Shown here: piece after piece, positions 35,682 to 45,557 of the stretch | Layout: each line of letters begins with the position of its first letter | How positions within the stretch are numbered: the first letter of the stretch is position 1 | NCBI RefSeq assembly: GCF_000968135.1 | Contig: NZ_FO538765.1 | Coordinates: 124,001-188,000, forward strand | Source: Magnetospira sp. QH-2 | Lineage (GTDB): Bacteria > Pseudomonadota > Alphaproteobacteria > Rhodospirillales > Magnetospiraceae | Reading direction: 5' to 3' | DNA: 64,000 nt | Position numbers and translations under genes: made by a program | The notes under the pieces: generated by a model | The model's database searches: none | What the model was told of the DNA's origin: nothing | What the model saw: only the letters and a program-made list of their open reading frames with translations

Positions 35682-36631
35682 TGACACGTGAACTACTCAT
35701 TCTCCGTCACGGCAAGGCCCAACCGGGCCGAGGAGCGAAAGACCGGGATCGCGAACTCAAAGACAAGGGCAAGCGTGATATTCAGCGGATTGGCGTCTGG
35801 CTACAAGAGAATGAGCGGTTACCCGATGCAATCCTCGCCTCGCCCGCGGAACGGGCTTGGAGCACGGCTCAGAAGTCCTTGAAGGCCGGGGGCGCGGGCA
35901 CCGAGGGCCTGAGCAAGGAAGAGCGCCTCTATGACGCCTCCCTGAAGGATTTGAAGTCCTTGCTCGCCAAGGCGTCCAACGGTACAGAGCGGCTGATGCT
36001 GGTGGGGCACAATCCCGGTCTAAAGCAATTGGCGGCCTATCTGACCGGATCGGGTGAATTGCTGAGTAAGGGAATGCTGCTGCGGATCGGACTTCCCGAC
36101 GATTGGGGCAAGCTGAAGAAGGGGTGCGGGCAACTGCTCGACAGGGTGGATCCCGGAGACCTGCCGAGGCTGTTTCCGTTTCCCGGGCCGGGCTCTTCGG
36201 AGATGCGGGACCGGCCGTCCTACTACTATACTCAGTCTTCGGTCATCCCCTACCGCCTGCACGAGGGGGCCGTCGAGATTCTGGTCATCCAGTCGAGCAA
36301 GCAACATCATAGCGTCGTGCCCAAAGGCATCAAGGAGCCGGGCCTCACCCCACAGGCCTCGGCGGCCAAGGAGGCCTGGGAAGAAGCCGGCGTGGAAGGC
36401 TATGTGGAAGACGCGCCGTTAGGGGCCTATGGATATGAGAAATGGGGCGCCAACTGCACCTGTACGGTCTATGCGATGGCGGTCAGGCGGGTGGTGCCCG
36501 AGGCGGAATGGAAGGAGAGCCACCGGGGGCGGGTCTGGATGCCTCCCGAGGAGGCGGCCGCACGATTGAAGCAGAAAGAGCTCGGGCCTTTGGTCATGGC
36601 CTTGGCCGAGCGGTTGCGGCAAACGTCATGA
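35681..36631 (+). CDS. SixA phosphohistidine phosphatase fused to a Nudix domain
   Basis: 316 residues in two domains. Residues 1-155 form a histidine-phosphatase domain with catalytic R-H-G near the start (L-I-L-R-H-G-K-A) and the second His in V-G-H-N-P-G-L. Residues about 185-315 form a Nudix domain (P-K-G-I-K-E-P-G-L ... K-E-A-W-E-E-A-G-V); relative to the G-x5-E-x7-R-E consensus the first Glu is Leu and the Arg is Lys. The order is opposite to that of mycobacterial MutT1 (Nudix then phosphatase). It adds a dephosphorylating partner to the kinases upstream. Confidence 0.82.
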   Translation: MTRELLILRHGKAQPGRGAKDRDRELKDKGKRDIQRIGVWLQENERLPDAILASPAERAWSTAQKSLKAGGAGTEGLSKEERLYDASLKDLKSLLAKASNGTERLMLVGHNPGLKQLAAYLTGSGELLSKGMLLRIGLPDDWGKLKKGCGQLLDRVDPGDLPRLFPFPGPGSSEMRDRPSYYYTQSSVIPYRLHEGAVEILVIQSSKQHHSVVPKGIKEPGLTPQASAAKEAWEEAGVEGYVEDAPLGAYGYEKWGANCTCTVYAMAVRRVVPEAEWKESHRGRVWMPPEEAAARLKQKELGPLVMALAERLRQTS

Positions 36632-36693
36632 AGGCGCCGTCGTCCGCTACGGCCCACCCCGAAGGGCTCAAACCCATGCCGGAGAAATCCTGA
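36628..36693 (+). CDS. Possible 21-residue microprotein chained between two cassette genes
   Basis: A short frame starts with an ATGA overlap on the SixA-Nudix stop and ends with a TGATG overlap on the amphi-Trp start, exactly as the neighbouring real genes do. It encodes M-K-A-P-S-S-A-T-A-H-P-E-G-L-K-P-M-P-E-K-S. No family is recognised; it may only serve to carry ribosomes across. Confidence 0.3.
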   Translation: MKAPSSATAHPEGLKPMPEKS

Positions 36694-36962
36694 TGAAGAA
36701 AACGCCCAGCACCTTCAAGCACGAATCCCTCCAGGACCGGCAATCGATCAAGAGTATTTTGAATGCGATCACCAAGGGGATCGGCCAGGGAAAGGTCAGC
36801 TTGAGCGACGAAGACGACGAGGTGGTGCTATCCCCGGAGGGCCTTCTGCATTTGCGGGTTTCGGCGACTCAAGACGGCACCGACAATCGCCTGACCATCC
36901 GCCTGGATTGGCGCTCGGATAAAGAGGCCCCCAAGCGAAAAGCCCTTGCCGTAAACAAGTGA
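36693..36962 (+). CDS. Amphi-Trp domain protein
   Basis: An 89-residue protein matching the amphi-Trp domain: F-K-H-E-S-L-Q-D-R-Q-S-I, then I-T-K-G-I-G-Q-G-K-V-S-L-S-D, D-D-E-V-V-L-S-P-E-G-L-L, and a terminal L-D-W segment. The domain is characteristic of GAK-type cassettes (grasp, amphi-Trp, kinase), which is the main reason for identifying the cluster. It may be a carrier or scaffold. It is the last gene of the cassette. Confidence 0.8.
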   Translation: MKKTPSTFKHESLQDRQSIKSILNAITKGIGQGKVSLSDEDDEVVLSPEGLLHLRVSATQDGTDNRLTIRLDWRSDKEAPKRKALAVNK

Positions 36963-37006
36963 CGGAAGCTGTCCTTGGATGGCAGTCCTTGATCAAGACG
37001 GATACT

Positions 37007-37933
37007 TTAGCAGGAAAGCGCCGCGCGCCAGGGCGGGTTCGCGCCGGCTTGGCCCACGGTGTAGGCGGCCACTTCGGCACCAAGCGCAAGGGCCTTTCTC
37101 AAGGCATCTTCATCGAGTTGTGTCAGTCCATGCTTCGACAAGCCGCCGGTTTGGCGCAGACCTGCCAGGAATCCGGCGTTGAAGGTATCCCCCGCGCCGA
37201 CCGTATCCACCACCGCGACCGGTTGGGTCGGGACGGTGATCTCGTGGTCGCGGGTGATGGCCCTGGCCCCCTTGTCTCCCATGGTCAGCGTGACAATGGA
37301 CGCCCCCCGGTCGATCCAGTCCCGGGCCACGATCTCGAACGCTCGCCCTGGTTCGAGCCAATCCAGGTCTTCCTCGGATACCTTGATGATATCGCTCATG
37401 GCGATCATCCGGTTGAGTCGCTCCCGATAAGCCGATTCATCGGTGACGAACCCCGGTCTGATATTGGGATCGAGGGAAATCACGGCTTTCTCATACAGGC
37501 GCCGCATCAAGGTTTCATAAGTGGACCCACAGGGTTCCGGAATCAGGCTGATGGCCCCAAAATGCAGCGCTTGGGCGGTGTCGGGCAGGATCGGCAGGTC
37601 GTCCGCGGACAGCATTCGGCCAGCGGTGTTTTCATCCATGAAGCTGTATTGCGCGTTACCGCCGGAGAGGGTGACGAAAGCCAATGTGGTCGGTCTGGCG
37701 CTACGCACGCAATAGGCCGTGCCGACCCCTGACTCATCTAGAAACGCCATGAGTTTGCGGCCAAACATGTCGGTGGAAAGACCGGAGAGGAACTGCGTGT
37801 CTTCGCCCAGGCGACCCAGCGCGACAGCGGTATTGAACACCGCCCCACCCGGCACCGGAAGGAAGGCCTCGCGGTCGTCCGCCAACCGCCGGGGGAGCAT
37901 ATCCATAAGGGCCTCGCCGCAGCAAATGATCAT
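37007..37933 (-). CDS. mtlZ: PfkB-family sugar kinase, probable fructokinase
   Basis: A 308-residue ribokinase-family enzyme. The first signature is around G-G-A-V-F-N-T-A-V-A-L-G-R-L-G; the second, with catalytic Asp, is D-T-V-G-A-G-D-T-F-N-A-G-F. It ends an operon whose dehydrogenases yield fructose from mannitol and sorbitol, so fructose to fructose 6-phosphate is the expected reaction, as MtlZ does in Rhodobacter. It overlaps mtlK by four bases. Confidence 0.85.
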   Translation of the reverse strand: MIICCGEALMDMLPRRLADDREAFLPVPGGAVFNTAVALGRLGEDTQFLSGLSTDMFGRKLMAFLDESGVGTAYCVRSARPTTLAFVTLSGGNAQYSFMDENTAGRMLSADDLPILPDTAQALHFGAISLIPEPCGSTYETLMRRLYEKAVISLDPNIRPGFVTDESAYRERLNRMIAMSDIIKVSEEDLDWLEPGRAFEIVARDWIDRGASIVTLTMGDKGARAITRDHEITVPTQPVAVVDTVGAGDTFNAGFLAGLRQTGGLSKHGLTQLDEDALRKALALGAEVAAYTVGQAGANPPWRAALSC

Positions 37934-39411
37934 TGAGGACCTCCGTTTCCATAGGTCCGCAATGTCCGTGCGACCCCGTTGGAAAGCAAGGACAATAGAG
38001 CCCGGCTGAATGTTTCGGCAAAGGTCTTGTTGTCACCCAAGCCGCCGAATATATCGGTGTTCTCCAGGAACGCCGTGGGGTGGGTCTTGGCTTGATGGGC
38101 TCGCTCCATCAATTGATCGGCGCTTTCGTCTTCAAGGGTGATGGACCAACCATCTTCCGTTTCACCCATGCAGTAGCGGCACCACAAGGCCACTTCCAAA
38201 GCCAGGCCATCTATTGATTGACCGGCTTCGAGGCGGTCGGTCAAGGTCGGCAAAATGAATTTTGGTTGCCGGTTGGAGCCGTCAAGGCAGAGGCGGGCAA
38301 TGGTATCGCCGATCTTAGGGTTGGCGAAACGATCCAGGACGGTCTCCAGGTAGAGCTGGAAATCGATACCGGGAATCGCCGGAATCGTCGGAATGATTTC
38401 TTCCTGGGCCAGTTTATGGAGATATCCCCGGATCAGCGGATCGGACATGGCATCATGAACGTACCGATGCCCCAACAAAGCCCCCGCATAGGCGATCGCA
38501 CCGTGACCGCCGTTGAGGATGCGCAGCTTCATCAGTTCATAAGGGGCCACGTCATCGACGAATTCGACGCCCACCTTTTCCAAGGCCGGGCGGCCGGCGG
38601 GGAAGTTGTCCTCCAACACCCATTGATGAAAAGGCTCGCAGACCACGGGCGACGCATCCTCAATGCCGAATTCGGTTTCGGCGAGCTTCAATTCGCGATC
38701 GCCGGTGGCGGGGGTGATGCAATCGACCATGCCGTTAGGGAAGGCAATCTCAGAGGCGATCCATTCTCCAAGCTCCGCTGATTGAGCCTCGGCCAACCCG
38801 ACCATGGTGCGCCGGGTGACGTCACCATTCTCGGGTAAATTATCGCAAGAGACGATGGTGAAGGGGGGCAAGCCCCGCAAGCGACGTTGACGCAGGCCGG
38901 CCAACAGCATCCCGAAAACCGAACGGGGGCGCGCCGGAACCTGTCGGTCATGAACCATATCAGGATGCGCGGCATCGAAACCGCCGGTCTCGGTATTGAT
39001 GTAGTATCCGCCTTCGGTCACGGTCAGGGACACAATACGTATTCCCGGATGCGTCATGGCCTCGATCAAGGCCGAGGGATCCACGGGCAGGAAATCGATC
39101 ATCGACCCGCAGACCACCGCTGTGTTGCCCGCGGGGTCCAGCTCTATGACGGTGGTCAGCCAGTCTTGTTTACTCAGCAGTTCTCGGGTCTTGGCATCGT
39201 GGGGCCGCACCCCGGCTCCGACAATGGCCCAATCATGATCGCTTCCCAGATTGAACAGACGGTCCAGGTAGATCGCTTGGTGGGCCCGGTGGAAGTTGCC
39301 CACACCGATGTGCAGGATTCCGGGAGTCAGCGCCGAACGGTCATAACCCGGGACCGATACGGTCGCCGAGAGGGCGGGCAAATTGTTCTGGTTCAATTTG
39401 GTTGCGGCCAT
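37930..39411 (-). CDS. mtlK: Mannitol 2-dehydrogenase
   Basis: 493 residues of the polyol-specific long-chain dehydrogenase family: I-G-V-G-N-F-H-R-A-H-Q-A near the N-terminus (NAD binding), T-V-T-E-G-G-Y-Y-I, S-C-D-N-L-P-E-N-G, and the catalytic lysine segment L-M-K-L-R-I-L-N-G-G-H. It oxidises D-mannitol to fructose. The ATG at 39411 overlaps the upstream stop (TAATG); a start four codons earlier is less likely. Confidence 0.9.
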   Translation of the reverse strand: MAATKLNQNNLPALSATVSVPGYDRSALTPGILHIGVGNFHRAHQAIYLDRLFNLGSDHDWAIVGAGVRPHDAKTRELLSKQDWLTTVIELDPAGNTAVVCGSMIDFLPVDPSALIEAMTHPGIRIVSLTVTEGGYYINTETGGFDAAHPDMVHDRQVPARPRSVFGMLLAGLRQRRLRGLPPFTIVSCDNLPENGDVTRRTMVGLAEAQSAELGEWIASEIAFPNGMVDCITPATGDRELKLAETEFGIEDASPVVCEPFHQWVLEDNFPAGRPALEKVGVEFVDDVAPYELMKLRILNGGHGAIAYAGALLGHRYVHDAMSDPLIRGYLHKLAQEEIIPTIPAIPGIDFQLYLETVLDRFANPKIGDTIARLCLDGSNRQPKFILPTLTDRLEAGQSIDGLALEVALWCRYCMGETEDGWSITLEDESADQLMERAHQAKTHPTAFLENTDIFGGLGDNKTFAETFSRALLSLLSNGVARTLRTYGNGGPQ

Positions 39412-40180
39412 TAGTTCATCCAATTCCCGCCATCGACGTTAAAGGTCTGGGCCACCACGTAGTCGCTTTCCGCGCTGGCTAGGAACACCGCCATGCCGGT
39501 CAGATCCTCGGCCGTCCCCATGCGGCCATAGGGCACCTCGGCTCCGACCAAACGTTTTTTTTCTCCAAGCGGGCGGTTCTCATACTTGGCGAACAAGGCG
39601 TCCACGCCGTCCCAATGATCGCCCTCGACAACGCCGGGCGAGATGGCGTTGACGTTGATGTGATGCTTGATCAGATCCAGCCCCGCCGATTGGGTCAGGC
39701 TGATGATAGCCGCCTTGCTGGCGCAATAGATCGCCACAAGAGGCTCGCCGCGCCGCCCGGCTTGACTGGCCATATTGATGATTTTACCGCCCTGACCGCG
39801 CGCGATCATGGATCGGGCAACGGCCTGCATCATGAATAGTGTCCCTTGAACATTGATGGCAAACACCCGGTCGTAGCTTTCTTGGGTGATTTCGACCACC
39901 GGTGCCATATCAAAGATGCCGGCATTGTTGATCAAGATATCAATGCCGCCCGCCCGCTTGGTCACGAGGTCCACGGCCTTTTGGATGGAATGAGCGTCGG
40001 TGACGTCGAGGGGGACGGCGAAGGCCCCTTTGCCAATGTCGCGGGCCGCTTGCTGGGCACCGGCCAAATCGATGTCGCCGATGGCCACGGTGGCGCCCTC
40101 GGCGGCATAGGCCTTGGCGAAGGCCTTGCCGATGCCTCGGGCCGCCCCGGTAACCAGGGCGGTTTGATTTTCCAGGCGGT

Positions 40181-40184
<4 letters not shown>
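39411..40184 (-). CDS. smoS: Sorbitol dehydrogenase, short-chain type
   Basis: A 257-residue SDR with [15 protein letters not shown], Ser in [11 protein letters not shown] and catalytic [14 protein letters not shown] is the SmoS-type substrate loop. It oxidises sorbitol (and possibly galactitol) to the ketose. It overlaps the ATPase gene by four bases. Confidence 0.88.
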
Positions 40185-41182
<998 letters not shown>

Positions 41183-41191
41183 AATCCGCTC

Positions 41192-42022
41192 CTATTTCAC
41201 AGCGCCGAAGGTAAGGCCGCGTACCAATTGCTTTTGACTGAACCAACCCATGATCAGGATCGGCGCAATCGCCATGGTCGAAGCGGCGGAAAGTTTGGCG
41301 TAGAACAACCCCTCGGGGCTGGAATAACTGGCGATAAAGGCCGTCAGAGGTGCTGCCTTGGCCGCCGTCAGGTTGAGAGTCCAGAAAGCTTCGTTCCAGG
41401 ACAGAATGATGTTCAACAGCAATGTCGAGGCTATGCCCGGCACCGCCATGGGAGTCAGCACATAGACGATCTCCGACCACAAGGTGGCTCCGTCCATGCG
41501 GGCGGCTTCGAGGATCTCGCCAGGGATTTCCTTGAAGTAGGTGTAGAGCATCCAGATGATGATCGGCAGGTTGATCAAGGTCAGCACGATCACCAGCCCG
41601 GTGCGGGTATCCAGCAGTCCGGTATCCCGGAACAGCAGATAGATGGGGATCAACACGCCCACCGGCGGCAGCATTTTGGTGGACAGCATCCACATGAGCA
41701 CGTTTTTGGTATGCTTGGCCGGAACAAAGGCCATGGACCAGGCCGCCGGGATGGCGATCAGCAATCCGAGCAACGTCGATCCCACGGAAATCACCACCGA
41801 GTTCATGAAGTGGCGGAAGTAGTTGGACCGCTCCTGGACCTCGGTATAGTTTTCGAACGTCCAGTCGAACCCGAGGAACAAGGGGGGCGAGGCAATGGCA
41901 TCGGCCTCGGTCTTGAAGCTGGTCAGCACCGTCCAGAGGATCGGAAAGAAGATCAGCAACGCGACGCTCCAAGCCAGCACGGTGAACAGCGTTTTGGTTT
42001 TGAATTCAGCATTGATGTTCAT
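41192..42022 (-). CDS. smoG: Polyol ABC transporter permease
   Basis: A 276-residue MalG-type permease with six helices and the EAA loop E-I-L-E-A-A-R-M-D-G-A-T-L. N-terminal helix starts V-L-A-W-S-V-A-L-L. It pairs with SmoF and precedes smoK by 9 bases. Confidence 0.9.
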   Translation of the reverse strand: MNINAEFKTKTLFTVLAWSVALLIFFPILWTVLTSFKTEADAIASPPLFLGFDWTFENYTEVQERSNYFRHFMNSVVISVGSTLLGLLIAIPAAWSMAFVPAKHTKNVLMWMLSTKMLPPVGVLIPIYLLFRDTGLLDTRTGLVIVLTLINLPIIIWMLYTYFKEIPGEILEAARMDGATLWSEIVYVLTPMAVPGIASTLLLNIILSWNEAFWTLNLTAAKAAPLTAFIASYSSPEGLFYAKLSAASTMAIAPILIMGWFSQKQLVRGLTFGAVK

Positions 42023-42025
42023 GGA

Positions 42026-42898
42026 TCACGCCTCCAGGTTCTTGCCGATCATCCGCATCAGGAAGATCGCAACGATGTTGGCCAGGACGACGGCGACAAT
42101 GCCGCCAGCCGATCCGCCGCCCACATCGAATTGCAGCAGCGACTGGGCGTAGACGAGGAAGGTGATATTGGTGGACGCATAGCCGGGTCCGCCATTGGTG
42201 GTCACCAAGATCTCGGCGAAGATTGACAGCAAGAAGATCGTCTGAATGAGGATCACCACCGTGGCTGCCCGCGAGAGATGCGGCAGGACGATATAAAAGA
42301 ACCGGCTGAATTTCCGCGCGCCATCCATTTTGGCCGCCTCGATCTGCTCCCGATCCAGGGATTGCAGGGCGGTAAAAAGGATCAATGTAGCGAAGGGCAG
42401 CCATTGCCAGGCGACAATCACGATGATCGAGAACAAAGGCGCCACGGCAAAGAAATCAAAGGGTTCAAGGCCCAGACCCGTCGCAACATGGGCGAACAGG
42501 CCGTTCACGGGGTTCATGAACATGTTCTTCCAGACCAAGGCCGAAACCGTCGGCATGACGAAAAACGGCGCGATGACCATGACCCGGACAATTCCGCGCC
42601 CCCACATGGGTTGGTCAAGCAAGATTGCGAGGCCGATCCCGCCGACGATGGTCACAAACAACACGCCACCAACCAGTAACAAGGTGTTGCCCAAGGCGGC
42701 GAAGAATGCCGGATCGGTGAGAAAGAATTCGTAGTTGCTTAGGCCGATCCATTCTTCCATCCCCGGAGTCAGGAGATTGTAGTTTAGGAAGGAGAAGTAG
42801 ATCGTCATCGACAGCGGCACGATCATCCACCCAAGCAGCAGCAGGACTGCCGGAGAGACCATGAACCGTGCGGCAACGCGTGAATGGTCGGTAGCCAT
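42026..42898 (-). CDS. smoF: Polyol ABC transporter permease
   Basis: A 290-residue MalF-type permease with six helices and EAA loop Q-I-E-A-A-K-M-D-G-A-R-K-F. It lies three bases before smoG and downstream of a hairpin that follows smoE. Confidence 0.9.
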   Translation of the reverse strand: MATDHSRVAARFMVSPAVLLLLGWMIVPLSMTIYFSFLNYNLLTPGMEEWIGLSNYEFFLTDPAFFAALGNTLLLVGGVLFVTIVGGIGLAILLDQPMWGRGIVRVMVIAPFFVMPTVSALVWKNMFMNPVNGLFAHVATGLGLEPFDFFAVAPLFSIIVIVAWQWLPFATLILFTALQSLDREQIEAAKMDGARKFSRFFYIVLPHLSRAATVVILIQTIFLLSIFAEILVTTNGGPGYASTNITFLVYAQSLLQFDVGGGSAGGIVAVVLANIVAIFLMRMIGKNLEA

Positions 42899-42922
42899 AA
42901 CGCACTCCCTGAAGATTGAGAG

Positions 42923-42959
42923 AAAAAAGTGGGAGCCGGATCACGACGACCCGGCTCCC
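42923..42959 (-). terminator. Intra-operon hairpin with T-tract between smoE and smoF
   Basis: On the minus strand a perfect 9-bp stem GGGAGCCGG/CCGGCTCCC (42951-42959 and 42931-42939) is followed by CACTTTTTT (T-tract at 42923-42928). Its position directly after the binding-protein gene suggests partial termination or mRNA stabilisation giving more SmoE than permease. Confidence 0.8.
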
Positions 42960-42972
42960 CCAGGCAGGGAGG

Positions 42973-44283
42973 TTACTTGGGATACCCGGCCTTTTTCATG
43001 GTGCGCGAGGACAGGGCCTGCGCATTCTTCAAGGCCTGATCGACAGACAGGGTGCCAGCCAAGGCAGCGGAGAACTGTTGGCCGATCGCCGTTGCCATGC
43101 CTTGGAACTCGGGGATGGCGACGAACTGGATACCAATATAGGGCACCGGGTCGACGGTCGGGTTGGTCGGGTCCGCGGTCTTGATGCTCTCAAGGGTCAT
43201 CTTGGCAAAGGGAACCTTGGCATATTCGGGATTGGCATAGAGCGACGCCCGGGTACCCGGAGGCACATTGGCCCAGCCTTCGTTGGCTGCCACGAGAGCG
43301 AGATATTCCTTGGAGGTCGCCCAGGCGATGAACTTCTTGGCGCTCTCGACTTTTTGCGAACCGGCGGGAACGGCCAGGCTCCAGGCCCACAACCAATTGC
43401 CGCGCTTGCCAAGACCGGTATCCGGGGCCAGGGCGAACCCGACCTGATCGGCGACCTTGCTGTCGTCGGGATTGGTCACGAAGGACGCGGCGACAGTGGC
43501 ATCGATCCACATACCGCATTTGCCTGATTGGAACAGAGCCAGGTTTTCGTTGAAGCCGTTGGAAGAGGCCCCCAGCGGACCGGATTCCTTCATTATGTCG
43601 ATATAAAAGGACAGAGTCTTTTTCCAAGGCGCGGTATCGAACTGCGGCTTCCAATCCATGTCGAACCACCTGGCACCAAAAGAATTGGCGGTGGCGGTCA
43701 GCAGGGCCATGTTTTCACCCCAACCGGCCTTGCCACGCAGGCAGATACCGTAAACGCCATTGGACTTGTCGGTCATGGCGCTGGCGGCCTGCTTGATAAA
43801 GTCCCAGGTCGGCGCTTCGGGCATGGTCAGCCCGGCCTTTTTCATCAGGTCCTTGCGATACATGACCATGGAGCTTTCCCCATAGAACGGCGCCGCGTAC
43901 AGCTTGCCGTCCACCGACAGACCGCCGCGAATGGCAGGAAGAATGTCATCGATGTCATAGGAAGCCGGCAGGTCATGCAAAGAGACCAGCCAGTTCTGTT
44001 TGGCCCAGATCGGCACTTCATAGGTGCCGATGGTCATGATGTCGTATTGGCCGCCCTTGGTGGCCACGTCGGTGGTCACCCGCTGGCGCAGGATATTCTC
44101 TTCGAGAGTCACCCACTCCAGCTCGATGCCGGGGTGTTTGGCGGTGAAATCGCCGGACAGCTTCTGCATCCGGATCATGTCGCCATTGTTAACCATGGCG
44201 ATGGTCAGCTTCTCGGCGATGGCCGATGTGGCCACAAGCGACAGAGCCGCCGCACCAATCATCATTCGGGTCACATTCTTCAT
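42973..44283 (-). CDS. smoE: Polyol ABC transporter periplasmic binding protein
   Basis: A 436-residue cluster-1 binding protein with signal peptide M-K-N-V-T-R-M-M-I-G-A-A-A-L...A-I-A and a mature start L-T-I-A-M-V-N-N-G-D. Tryptophan-rich segments (Y-E-V-P-I-W-A-K-Q-N-W; N-W-L-W-A-W-S) fit polyol binding. The ATG at 44283 has GGAGGAAGAG upstream; an ATG four codons earlier lies inside that site. Confidence 0.9.
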   Translation of the reverse strand: MKNVTRMMIGAAALSLVATSAIAEKLTIAMVNNGDMIRMQKLSGDFTAKHPGIELEWVTLEENILRQRVTTDVATKGGQYDIMTIGTYEVPIWAKQNWLVSLHDLPASYDIDDILPAIRGGLSVDGKLYAAPFYGESSMVMYRKDLMKKAGLTMPEAPTWDFIKQAASAMTDKSNGVYGICLRGKAGWGENMALLTATANSFGARWFDMDWKPQFDTAPWKKTLSFYIDIMKESGPLGASSNGFNENLALFQSGKCGMWIDATVAASFVTNPDDSKVADQVGFALAPDTGLGKRGNWLWAWSLAVPAGSQKVESAKKFIAWATSKEYLALVAANEGWANVPPGTRASLYANPEYAKVPFAKMTLESIKTADPTNPTVDPVPYIGIQFVAIPEFQGMATAIGQQFSAALAGTLSVDQALKNAQALSSRTMKKAGYPK

Positions 44284-44314
44284 CTCTTCCTCCAAGTCGC
44301 GTTGCAGTTTGCGT

Positions 44315-44341
44315 ATTGAGCATTTGCTAATTCATTGAGCA
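44315..44341 (-). promoter_or_regulatory. Candidate SmoC operator ahead of smoE
   Basis: Two direct copies of ATTGAGCA (44315-44322 and 44334-44341), 19 bases apart start to start and therefore roughly two helical turns, with a TTTGCTAA between that is partly inverted to them. They lie 32-58 bases upstream of smoE. A SorC-type regulator is encoded just upstream. No -10/-35 boxes were confirmed. Confidence 0.4.
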
Positions 44342-44480
44342 ATTATTCGCCTAGGTGGCGTGCAAAGTCAATAAGTTTGTTTCGTTGCGCTGCACCATGG
44401 CGCAGGAAACGAACCTTTCCGGTTCTCAATGAAGGTGAAAAAACAGAGCTGTAACAAGGATCCGGGCAGCCGGAGAAAAT

Positions 44481-45434
44481 CTAATCGACAAGGGTCTCGG
44501 CGGTTGCCTCGTCGGTGATCAGCCCGGTGACCCTGCCCCCGGTCAGGGCTGCGCGGATGGCTCGAACCTTGCTCGGCCCGCGTGCCACGCCGATGGTGGG
44601 AATCGCTGTTGGCTGGCTCAAGGGGACGCTGGCCACCCGATCATTGGTTTGACCTTCGATCAAAACCCCCTGATCGTCGAAAGCCCAACCGATGATTTCT
44701 CCGGCACCGCCCGCGGCTCGCAGATCGCTCAATTCCCGGGGGGTGATAAATCCATCGGTTCGCAGAGGCGGGGCATCGTTCAACTCGCCGATACCGACAA
44801 AGGCCACGTCCGCCGATTGGGCCAGCGCGATATTGCTTCGGATTGGCTTCTGCGCGCAAAGAATGTCGCGCTCTTCCTTTGATGACGCCACGACGGGAAC
44901 GGCCATGGGATAGTGCGGCGCTTTGGTGGTATCGCCAATACGCATAATGACTTCATTGAAGCTGGCCGAACCGTCTGGCGCCAGATTCCCCACCAACGAC
45001 ACGAGCTTGTGTTGGGGGCAGTTCATGCGTGACATCTGTTCCACGGCGCCGCGCATTTCCCGCCCGGTGCCCAATGCCATGACGATGGGCGCCTCGGACT
45101 TGAGGTATTTCTCAATCTCCGCCGCCGCGACCTGTGCGATACCCATGGCCGGATCATCGGAGGTGGAGTCCGTCAGGGTGACTTCGCAGTATTCCAGCCC
45201 AAAGCGGTCCTTCAGGCGCTGGGCCAAGTCCATACAGCGGGCAATGGGATGATCCAACCTGAATTTGACCAGACGCTCGCGCATGGCCAAGGCGACAAGG
45301 CGTTGGGCCGATTGACGGGAAATCCCCATCTTTTCGGCAATTTCGTCCTGGGTATTCTGGGCGACATAATAAAGCCAACCGGCCCGTGCGGCATCGTCGA
45401 GGCGGGAGCGATCACTGTCACTTTTTTTTGCCAT
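44481..45434 (-). CDS. smoC: SorC-family (SmoC-like) sugar-binding transcriptional regulator
   Basis: A 317-residue protein with an N-terminal HTH (Q-D-E-I-A-E-K-M-G-I-S-R-Q-S-A-Q-R-L) and a large phosphosugar-isomerase-like effector domain with G-T-G-R-E-M, S-L-V-G-N-L-A-P-D-G and G-V-A-R-G-P-S-K. It precedes the polyol transport genes in the same direction, 197 bases from smoE, and probably controls them in response to a polyol or its phosphate. Confidence 0.87.
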   Translation of the reverse strand: MAKKSDSDRSRLDDAARAGWLYYVAQNTQDEIAEKMGISRQSAQRLVALAMRERLVKFRLDHPIARCMDLAQRLKDRFGLEYCEVTLTDSTSDDPAMGIAQVAAAEIEKYLKSEAPIVMALGTGREMRGAVEQMSRMNCPQHKLVSLVGNLAPDGSASFNEVIMRIGDTTKAPHYPMAVPVVASSKEERDILCAQKPIRSNIALAQSADVAFVGIGELNDAPPLRTDGFITPRELSDLRAAGGAGEIIGWAFDDQGVLIEGQTNDRVASVPLSQPTAIPTIGVARGPSKVRAIRAALTGGRVTGLITDEATAETLVD

Positions 45435-45557
45435 TGCGACCCTGCATCAGTGCCTGGGAGTACGATGGGTTCTGTATATAGGCATTTGCCCGCCGGACAA
45501 GCAAATGATTGCCTCTATCATAGGTCGGGCAACAAGGTTTGAAAGGGGCCTTTTTTC

